A stretch of 11,552 nt of DNA, taken from assembly GCA_964516325.1 (NCBI GenBank), contig CAZFAP010000156.1:1-11552 (forward strand). The letters are read 5' to 3'. This document shows positions 6,053 to 11,552 of the stretch, one piece after another. The notes beneath the pieces were generated by a model that did no database searches, had not been told where the DNA came from, and saw only the letters and a program-made list of their open reading frames with translations. A program made the translations under genes and the position numbers. Numbering within the stretch: position 1 is the stretch's first letter; every line of letters starts with the position of its first letter. The stretch comes from CAZFAP01 sp964516325 (GTDB taxonomy: Bacteria; Auribacterota; JABMQX01).

Positions 6053-7125
6053 TGACGCTTCGCCTGTTCTCACAAGGCCTGGAAAGCCTGCCGGCGCTGA
6101 CTTCATGGTACCTGGCTGATATAGCAGAAGCTCGAGGAAAACAGCAGCTCTTCGTCCGCCAGTCTCCGCAGCGTCTCAAGATTCTTCGTGAACACGCCAT
6201 TGTCGAGAGCGCTGTTTCTTCCACTCGAATTGAAGGCGTCAACGTGGATCCTTCCCGTGTAAAAACCATCGTTTTCGGGAAAGCCTCCCTTCGGGATAGA
6301 AATGAAGAAGAGGTCCGGGGCTATCGAGAAGCGCTGAAGCTCATTCATGAGCAAAGAGCTGCTCTGCCCTTGTCGGAAGGAATAGTGATCGAGCTTCATC
6401 GTCTCGCCCTCGCGGATGCCTGGGACGCCGGAAAATACAAAGACAAAAACGGGCAGATCATAGAGAAGTCTGCTGATGGAAGAATAAGGATACGCTTTAC
6501 TCCCGTCTCTGCGAAAAGAACGCCCGGCTCGATGAAGGAGCTTTTCGAGTTATGGACGAGGGAACTCAGGGAGCAGAGAATTCATCCCCTGATTCTCGCC
6601 GCGGCATTCAACCTTGATTTCCTGTGCATTCATCCTTTTCGCGATGGGAACGGCCGGGTTTCTCGTCTGCTTCTACTTCTTCAATGTTACCATCTGGGCT
6701 ATGAGGTGGGGCGATACATAAGCATTGAGCGCCTCATGGAGGAGAACAAAGACCGCTATTATGAAACTCTGGAAGAGAGCTCTCGTCACTGGCACGAAGG
6801 GAAGCACGATCCCTGGCCGTATATCAGCTATCTCTTCTTCATCCTGAAGTCGGCCTACCGGGAGTTTGAACAACGCCTTGGGCAAGTCGCCGAGCCGAGA
6901 GGCGCAAAGACGGAAATCGTCCAAAATGCCCTCGCTCGATTCCCCGCCGAGTTTTCATTGGCTGACCTCGAGAGGTCATGTCCAACCGTAAGCCGCGACA
7001 TGATCCGGAGGGTTCTCCGCGACCTTCAGAAAGCCGGGCAGGTCGAGTGTCTTGGGCGCGGCCCCGGCGCCAAATGGCAAAAAAAGGGTAATGTCTTGAA
7101 AAAGGGTAAAAAAGAGGGTAATTGA
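6049..7125 (+). CDS. Fic-domain AMP-transferase with winged-helix tail
   Basis: The enzyme is predicted to transfer AMP from ATP to a hydroxyl on a target protein. In the 358 residues, STRIEG (58-63) is the class II inhibitory motif [ST]xxxE[GN] that blocks the ATP site in cis through Glu62. The catalytic loop HPFRDGNGRVSR (195-206) is complete, with His195 as base. A predicted winged helix lies around 288-340. The end is basic and repetitive (KKGN, KKGK, KEGN). GGAGG at 6035-6039 sits nine bases before ATG 6049; a second ATG follows at once. The start overlaps the stop of a DUF3883 remnant. Such Fic proteins often accompany restriction or methylase defence loci, so it is probably an accessory of the damaged system around it. 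The target protein is unknown. It appears intact and active, with self-inhibition. Confidence 0.92.
   Translation: MMTLRLFSQGLESLPALTSWYLADIAEARGKQQLFVRQSPQRLKILREHAIVESAVSSTRIEGVNVDPSRVKTIVFGKASLRDRNEEEVRGYREALKLIHEQRAALPLSEGIVIELHRLALADAWDAGKYKDKNGQIIEKSADGRIRIRFTPVSAKRTPGSMKELFELWTRELREQRIHPLILAAAFNLDFLCIHPFRDGNGRVSRLLLLLQCYHLGYEVGRYISIERLMEENKDRYYETLEESSRHWHEGKHDPWPYISYLFFILKSAYREFEQRLGQVAEPRGAKTEIVQNALARFPAEFSLADLERSCPTVSRDMIRRVLRDLQKAGQVECLGRGPGAKWQKKGNVLKKGKKEGN
7081..7121 (+). repeat. Short tandem-like repeats in the fic 3' end
   Basis: AAAAAGGGTAA occurs at 7081-7091 and 7099-7109, and a related unit with a GA insertion at 7109-7121. The steps stay in frame and give the KKGN/KKGK/KEGN tail of the Fic protein. 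Such a run could vary in copy number by slippage. Confidence 0.6.
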
Positions 7126-7143
7126 AGACGCCAAGGAATTACG

Positions 7144-7452
7144 GTGATACCCGAGGAATGCGAAAGGGTGACTGAGGTCAAGGGAATCGGAGGGTCAACG
7201 GGCACCATTCTTCTTACACCGAACGAACGCCGCGTCGCGCAGGACCGCCGCGATTGCTACTGGCTTTACATAGTCACGAATTGCAATAATGAGCCGCAGC
7301 TTCAGGAGCCAATCAAAGACCCAGCCAGGCTCGAATGGCACGAGGTCAAAAAGGTCTCGCACTATTGGCTGCAGGTTGACGCCGCGACGCACCCCATGCA
7401 GGTACGAGAGGGAAACCGCCATACGAGAAAGGACATCGGTAAGAGGGGATAG
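7144..7452 (+). pseudogene. Chimera: DUF1156-methylase head joined to DUF3883 tail (copy B)
   Basis: GTG 7144 opens a 102-codon frame with AAGGA at 7133-7137. The first 12 codons read MIPEECERVTEV and match the head of the DUF1156 remnant at 10672 (MIPKECKRLIEV), with 28 of 36 bases equal. From about 7180 the frame becomes a DUF3883 C-terminal part: KG.GG.GTILLTPNE, a basic region, YWLYIVTNC, PQLQEPIKDPARLEWHEV. The join falls where both families have an E-V pair (IEVD in one, EVKG in the other), as expected for recombination at a short match. The frame closes with TAG three bases before the gajA-like ATG. It may still be translated as a leader, but neither domain is complete. Confidence 0.7.
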
Positions 7453-7455
7453 TTG

Positions 7456-9276
7456 ATGCGAATATGCCAGATTGCATTGCAGAACTTCAGGGGTATTCGG
7501 CAGGGACGGATCGTCCTTCCTGGGCATTCTGTCCTGCTCGGCGCGAACAACGTCGGCAAGACCACCATTGTCGAGGCAATGGCTCTTCTTTTTGCCCGCG
7601 AAGGAATGGTCCGGCCGATCTCCGAATGGGACTTCTATGGGGGTTCACTAAAACCAGACACCCGATTTGATATTATCGCGACGATTACTGAATTCCCTGA
7701 CAATGACCCTACAGCTGTCCCTGATTGGTTCGTTGGAGAAAACGCGGCACGTCCGGTTTGGTGGCACGATGACGCTTCATACCTTTCCACCGAGACAGAT
7801 CCGCCGTCTGGCACACTTCTCGCCGCCCAGGTGGCAATGACCGGTCGATATGACGATGAAACGTGTGAAGTGGAAACGATTAGATATTTTTATGACGGAG
7901 AGCGGGATCCATTTACTGACGGCTGTTCCCCCGTCAGCTCACGCCTACTGCGACAAGTTGGGCTTTTCCTGCTTTCAAGTAATCGTCAGTGGGACAAGCT
8001 CTTGTCTTTCGGGTCCTCGTCTTTGCTGAAGGTGATACGCGAGTACGAGGCTCTCCCAGGTAAGGCCATAGAGGACCTTAAGAAACAGCTTCGGGACGAC
8101 GTTTCCAAGATTGAGGAAGCAAATCCTTTGGCGGATATCCTCGAGAATGCAGCGAACGAACTACGATCTTTCCTCCTTGTTGAAGAATCAAGCAGACTTG
8201 TCTATAGACCTACATCCTTGGATGCCGTCTCCGTGTTGCAGAGCCTCGTTGCCCACGTCCAAAAACCCGACGACTCTCTTATTCCTATTGCCCGGCATGG
8301 GGCGGGCCTGATTTCCTTGCAGGCCTTTCTGCTGCTCCTTGCCTTCGCTGAGCGACGAAAAGCGACTGGTAAGAATTTCATCCTTGCAGCGGAAGAACCG
8401 GAGCTGCATCTTCACCCTTCTTTGCACCAACGCTTGGTTCATCGAATACGCTCCGCTAGCACACAGTCAATCGTTACCACTCAGTCACCGGGCGTAGCGG
8501 CTGCGTACCAGCCAAATGAGGTGGTCTTCCTTAAGAATGCAAGTGGCAACATGGAAGCACCTCGTCTTAGAACTGAGCCCATCAAAAGCATAAAAAGCAA
8601 CAGTATCAGGAATCTGTATCTGGTCCGCCGTCCAGCTTTCTACGAGGCGCTAATGGGTGGGATCGTTTTAGTTCCCGAAGGTATGTACGACTTTGAGTGG
8701 CTATGCCTTTGGCAACGGCTCGCCCAGTCCTCACCAGGCTCAACAGATTTATTCAGACTAACGCCCATCGCAGTATTGCCGACTTTTGATGGGGCGATAG
8801 TGGATACCTTTGAGGAAGTGCGCAGGTTCAGACCGGATGCGATCCCATTGGTTGACGGTGATTGCCAGGGGGATGAACATGTTTCCCGTCTTTCCACAAT
8901 CGAGCCGCCTCCGTTGAAGATCGTCCGTTACGGCAAGTGCGCTGCTGTTGAGTGTTTGTCTGCATGGGTACTCGAACCTGCTCTGGCCAACCCCGGGACT
9001 GCCCTTCAGATGCTTTTGCCGCACGCGGGGGGCCGCGACCTAAAGCACCTGCAGGTTGCCTTAATAGAGAAGAAAAAGGATCGCGAACTGCGTGAGACTA
9101 TCGTTTGGGAATCTCTGCACACCTCTGCATGCTGCGAGCGAGCTTGCGAGTTTTTCCATGACCTCGCCGCGATTGCACGGGGTGAGAGTGATAGTCTCAA
9201 GAACACCTCCTGGAGGACCGAGACTCCAGTTAATGGCTGCCTCGTCTTCACCGCCTCCCACATCCGAAGAGCATGA
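7456..9276 (+). CDS. OLD-family ATPase/Toprim nuclease, GajA-like
   Basis: This 606-residue protein has an ABC-type ATPase domain followed by a Toprim nuclease domain. Walker A is GANNVGKTT (29-37), the signature region GAGLISLQAF (282-291) and Walker B FILAAEEPELHLHP (308-321). The switch position reads TTQSP (341-345), with Gln where many relatives have His. Toprim motifs are VPEGMYD (406-412; Glu408, Asp412) and LVDGDCQGDEH (465-475; Asp467, Asp469). The start is ATG 7456 (AAGAGGGG at 7441-7448); a TTG one codon earlier is less likely. The TGA overlaps the ATG of a UvrD-like helicase. Class 2 OLD nucleases are typically paired with such helicases, and the Gabija anti-phage system is this pair (a nucleotide-sensing DNA nuclease with a helicase-like partner). 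The assignment to Gabija proper rather than a related pair is inference from size and order. Confidence 0.85.
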   Translation: MRICQIALQNFRGIRQGRIVLPGHSVLLGANNVGKTTIVEAMALLFAREGMVRPISEWDFYGGSLKPDTRFDIIATITEFPDNDPTAVPDWFVGENAARPVWWHDDASYLSTETDPPSGTLLAAQVAMTGRYDDETCEVETIRYFYDGERDPFTDGCSPVSSRLLRQVGLFLLSSNRQWDKLLSFGSSSLLKVIREYEALPGKAIEDLKKQLRDDVSKIEEANPLADILENAANELRSFLLVEESSRLVYRPTSLDAVSVLQSLVAHVQKPDDSLIPIARHGAGLISLQAFLLLLAFAERRKATGKNFILAAEEPELHLHPSLHQRLVHRIRSASTQSIVTTQSPGVAAAYQPNEVVFLKNASGNMEAPRLRTEPIKSIKSNSIRNLYLVRRPAFYEALMGGIVLVPEGMYDFEWLCLWQRLAQSSPGSTDLFRLTPIAVLPTFDGAIVDTFEEVRRFRPDAIPLVDGDCQGDEHVSRLSTIEPPPLKIVRYGKCAAVECLSAWVLEPALANPGTALQMLLPHAGGRDLKHLQVALIEKKKDRELRETIVWESLHTSACCERACEFFHDLAAIARGESDSLKNTSWRTETPVNGCLVFTASHIRRA

Positions 9277-10658
9277 TTATGAGAAAGGTGTCGCTCGTCA
9301 TCGGCCAAGCAGGTACGGGCAAAACGACTTGGCTTATGCAAAAGGCTGAGGAGTACGCCCCACAGCTCCTGATCAAAGAACACCAACGTGTGCTTGCGAT
9401 TACCCGGATGCACGGGGCAAGGCGTAGGGTAGAGACGAAGTGGAGAGAATCTTGCCCCCAAACTCGGTGCTTGGTGGCTACTATTGATGGATTTGCATTA
9501 TCGATTGTGAATCGCTGGCGCACTTCGCTGGGATACGTCAAACCAGTGCAGGCCGTATGCGGGGAGGCCGATTTCACAAAGACGATCTTCGGGACGGAAG
9601 CCGACTTCGAGAGAGTGCTTGGGGCGGCAACCAGACTGCTTCAGAGCCCTACTGTCAAGAAAATTATTCGCGAAGGTTATCCCCTTGTCCTCATCGATGA
9701 ATTTCAGGACTGCTTCGCGCAACTCCTCGAGTTCGTAAAGGGACTATCAGACTGTTCTACACTCCTTCTTGCCGCCGATGAGTTCCAGTTGCTGGATGCA
9801 ACGGTTCCGGGTTGCCCAGCGGTCGACTGGGTGAGAGGTCTAAATCGTGACGGTTTTGCACAAATAAAGGAATTGACTGTTTGCCATCGCACATCCGCAC
9901 GAGCACTCCTACGGGCAGCACGGTGTTTGAGGGACAACATCCGATCAGATAGCATGACGATTCCGGTTGTCTGTTGCCCCCAAAAAGGCCCTGCGGCTTG
10001 GAAGATCATCGAGGCGCTGGTCTACAACTCAAAGCAGTGGCACGGGACAACCGCTCTGATATGTCCGAGCCATGACCCGTTTTTGCACAAGGTACTTGAG
10101 TCCTGTGCCAACCAGCTTCAAAAAAGGAACCTCGGTCCCATTCGATGGCACGAGGAGTGCGATGCCGGAGAGGAGCAGAGGCGCATTCGCGCCGAGCTCG
10201 GGTTCGCAGACGGTAATAGCGACTCAAGTGGTCATTGGCGAGCTCCTTCCGCGGCGCTTGGCCCGATTGGATCTTACGTTGTGGAGCGCACGCGACGATT
10301 TGCTCGGCTAAGAGGTCTGGAACCGATTCCGCACACCCTGGTGCAACGACACGTGGAAACCGTGATCCATGAGAAGCGGGCCTACTGCGCGCTCTGTCCA
10401 TCGAGAAGCGTAACCACCGTGCATGGAGCGAAAAACCGCGAATTCGACAATGTCTTCGTCTTGTGGACCTACAAAGTGCCCCCGGATATTACGCAACAAA
10501 GACGGTTGTTGTATAACGCTGTTACACGCAGTAAAGAAAATTGCATGGTCCTTGTATGGGGAGACGTGCGAAGGGCTGAGAATGATCCGGTCCTCAGTCT
10601 GCTTGGCCCGCCTCAACCGGCTTTTTCTCAGAAAACGACGACAAAAAAACCTCAGTGA
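9273..10658 (+). CDS. UvrD-like superfamily 1 helicase, GajB-like
   Basis: The 461 residues carry the SF1 motifs in order: I GQAGTGKT (11-18), Ia LAITRMHGARRR (41-52), II IDEFQD (141-146), III AADEFQ (167-172), IV VCHRTS (203-208), V TTVHGAKNREFDNVFV (381-396) and VI RRLLYNAVTRSKEN (410-423). Motif V has HGAKNREFD where UvrD has HKAKGLEF. The protein is shorter than true UvrD/PcrA (about 700 residues) and close to GajB-type partners, and lacks most of the extra DNA-binding subdomains. ATG 9273 overlaps the stop of the OLD nuclease gene, so the two are translationally coupled and probably work as a complex. The last residues are Lys/Thr-rich. A truncated methylase head begins 13 bases after the stop. 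Confidence 0.87.
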   Translation: MIMRKVSLVIGQAGTGKTTWLMQKAEEYAPQLLIKEHQRVLAITRMHGARRRVETKWRESCPQTRCLVATIDGFALSIVNRWRTSLGYVKPVQAVCGEADFTKTIFGTEADFERVLGAATRLLQSPTVKKIIREGYPLVLIDEFQDCFAQLLEFVKGLSDCSTLLLAADEFQLLDATVPGCPAVDWVRGLNRDGFAQIKELTVCHRTSARALLRAARCLRDNIRSDSMTIPVVCCPQKGPAAWKIIEALVYNSKQWHGTTALICPSHDPFLHKVLESCANQLQKRNLGPIRWHEECDAGEEQRRIRAELGFADGNSDSSGHWRAPSAALGPIGSYVVERTRRFARLRGLEPIPHTLVQRHVETVIHEKRAYCALCPSRSVTTVHGAKNREFDNVFVLWTYKVPPDITQQRRLLYNAVTRSKENCMVLVWGDVRRAENDPVLSLLGPPQPAFSQKTTTKKPQ

Positions 10659-10671
10659 TGAGGTGAAACGG

Positions 10672-10812
10672 ATGATTCCGAAGGAATGCAAAAGGCTGAT
10701 TGAGGTGGATTTTCCGGTTGCTGTAGTGAGCAAGCATTCGGCGAAGGAGGAGTCCATCCGCCACGGGCATCCGTCGTCTCTTAGGGCGGTGGCATGGGCA
10801 TCCTGCCCATGA
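10672..10812 (+). pseudogene. Truncated head of a DUF1156 DNA methylase gene
   Basis: ATG 10672 reads MIPKECKRLIEVDFPVAVVS, then KHSAKEESIRHGHPSSL. This is the N-terminal signature of DUF1156-containing DNA methylases (usually .EV.lP...... SAREKSIRHGHPSTLH.WWARRPLA). Homology stops after about residue 37 (near 10782), where the REP-like palindrome starts; the last nine codons before TGA 10810-10812 are palindrome sequence. The body of the gene (several hundred codons) is missing. Its first codons are repeated in diverged form at 7144-7179. Confidence 0.8.
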
Positions 10813-10845
10813 TTCACGGGCTGGAAGCCCGTGCCACTTCCGCCC
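10784..10845. repeat. REP-like double-hairpin palindrome
   Basis: The element has two perfect hairpins, CATGGGCA/TGCCCATG (10793-10811, loop TCC) and CACGGGCT/AGCCCGTG (10815-10833, loop GGA). They are enclosed by outer arms GTGGC (10789-10793) with GCCAC (10833-10837) and GGGCG with CGCCC (10784-10788, 10841-10845). The reverse strand reads MNHGQDAHAT, a peptide I recall as a mistranslation of dispersed palindromes in many environmental bacterial genomes. It probably moved by a REP-associated transposase acting elsewhere, or served as a break and recombination point. It could also form a transcription-ending structure. Confidence 0.8.
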
Positions 10846-10891
10846 GGGTGGTGGCTCGCCTGTGATGCAGGACGGTTGTTCGGGGGTAAGA

Positions 10892-11552
10892 ATGTCCGAA
10901 CCTGAAAAGCAATACTTCACGATTAAGGAGCTTCCCGAGCACGAGAGGCCGAGGGAGCGTCTGGAGAAGCTGGGGCCGGAGGCTCTTTCCGACGTGGAGC
11001 TTCTGGCGATTCTCCTCAGGACGGGAACACCGGGCGTTTCTGCGCTGGGGCTGGCGAACCGGATGCTCTTCAAATTCGGCGATTTGAAATCCGTTGCTGC
11101 GGCGTCCCTGGAGCAATTGTGCGAGATTGAGGGAATCGGGAAGGCCAAGGCGATCCAGGTGAAGGCTGCTTTTGACCTCGCGCAGAGGCTCTCGCAATTT
11201 CGCCCCCAGGAGAAGCCGGTAATCCGGAGTTCGCGCGATGTATTCGCTCTTTTAGCGGATGAGATGCGCTTGCAGGAGAAGGAATGTTTCAAAGCCCTGT
11301 ACCTGGACGTGAAGAACCGGGTCAAGAAAATCGAGACAATATCGGTGGGGACTCTCAGCGCAAGTCTCGTCCATCCGAGGGAAGTGTTCAAATCGGCGGT
11401 GAGGGACAACTGCGCTTCGGTCATCATCGTCCACAATCATCCCACCGGAGACCCAACCCCTTCCTCGCACGACACGGAGACCACCGAGCGGATCAAAGCC
11501 GCGGGCAAAGTCCTGGGCAGGCAGCTCCTTTTTGCCCTCCATTTGCACACTC
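10892..11552 (+). CDS. radC: RadC-family JAB/MPN metalloprotein (runs off window)
   Basis: The 220 visible residues show the RadC N-terminus (KELPEHERPRERLEKLG and ALSDVELLAILLRTG, residues 12-45), a helix-hairpin-helix IEGIGKAKAIQ (79-89) and the JAB/MPN metal site HNHPTGDPTPSSHD (181-194; His181, His183, Asp194). RadC was once linked to recombinational repair, but its role is not settled, and copies are common in mobile regions. ATG 10892 fits the family; an in-frame ATG at 10865 would add nine residues but has no better binding site. After VLGRQLL (207-213) the family continues D-H-[IV], but here it reads FALHLHT, so the C-terminus may be broken or replaced from about 11531. Confidence 0.9.
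   Translation, partial: MSEPEKQYFTIKELPEHERPRERLEKLGPEALSDVELLAILLRTGTPGVSALGLANRMLFKFGDLKSVAAASLEQLCEIEGIGKAKAIQVKAAFDLAQRLSQFRPQEKPVIRSSRDVFALLADEMRLQEKECFKALYLDVKNRVKKIETISVGTLSASLVHPREVFKSAVRDNCASVIIVHNHPTGDPTPSSHDTETTERIKAAGKVLGRQLLFALHLHT

Noticed and set aside
10594..11436. A 280-codon - strand open frame across the helicase end, the palindrome and radC.
   Set aside because: It crosses the REP-like element and is antisense to conserved RadC and helicase motifs; the product is low-complexity Ser/Arg-rich and matches nothing I recognise.
1..11552. Integrase, transposase, tRNA gene or tRNA-type attachment site.
   Set aside because: I looked for these to explain the cassettes; no such protein motifs or cloverleaf-like sequences were seen on either strand.

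Overview
The window is a bacterial chromosome segment in which a housekeeping block (small membrane protein, mutL, miaA, hflX, and at the far end radC) is interrupted twice by accessory, defence-type DNA. All genes lie on the + strand, tightly packed, with many ATGA/TAATG overlaps and moderately high GC. The species cannot be named from this sequence. MutL is the endonuclease type (DQHA motif), unlike that of E. coli, and a dispersed palindrome of the kind whose reverse reading gives MNHGQDAHAT lies near the right end. I associate such palindromes with poorly studied phyla (PVC/FCB-like and related uncultured lineages); this is an inference.

Layout. 1-251: tail of an unknown gene and a two-helix membrane protein. 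324-1757: a 1,429-bp cassette (DUF3800 protein plus a small PBECR-like nuclease candidate) inserted at the start of mutL and bounded by a direct repeat of about 106 bp that carries the first 31 codons of mutL. The left copy is a truncated head fused to a short frame that ends on the cassette's first start codon. The right copy is continuous with an intact mutL. 1758-5861: mutL, miaA and hflX, with a mutL/miaA overlap. 5867-10812: a defence-gene patchwork made of a DUF3883 tail remnant, a Fic AMP-transferase, a chimera of a DUF1156-methylase head with a second DUF3883 tail, a Gabija-like pair (OLD/Toprim nuclease and UvrD-like helicase), and a truncated DUF1156-methylase head. 10784-10845: REP-like palindrome. 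10892-end: radC, whose last visible residues depart from the family.

How it fits together. MutL, MiaA and HflX serve mismatch repair, tRNA modification and ribosome rescue. The inserted genes look like anti-phage or toxin functions. The main structural point is that cargo genes repeatedly sit between fragments of the same larger genes. The DUF3800 pair lies between two mutL heads, Fic between a DUF3883 tail and a DUF1156 head, and the Gabija-like pair between a DUF3883 tail and a DUF1156 head. No integrase or transposase gene is visible, so the insertions may have moved by homologous recombination in gene ends or may be remains of lost elements. Family assignments rest on motifs read by eye; no database search was possible.
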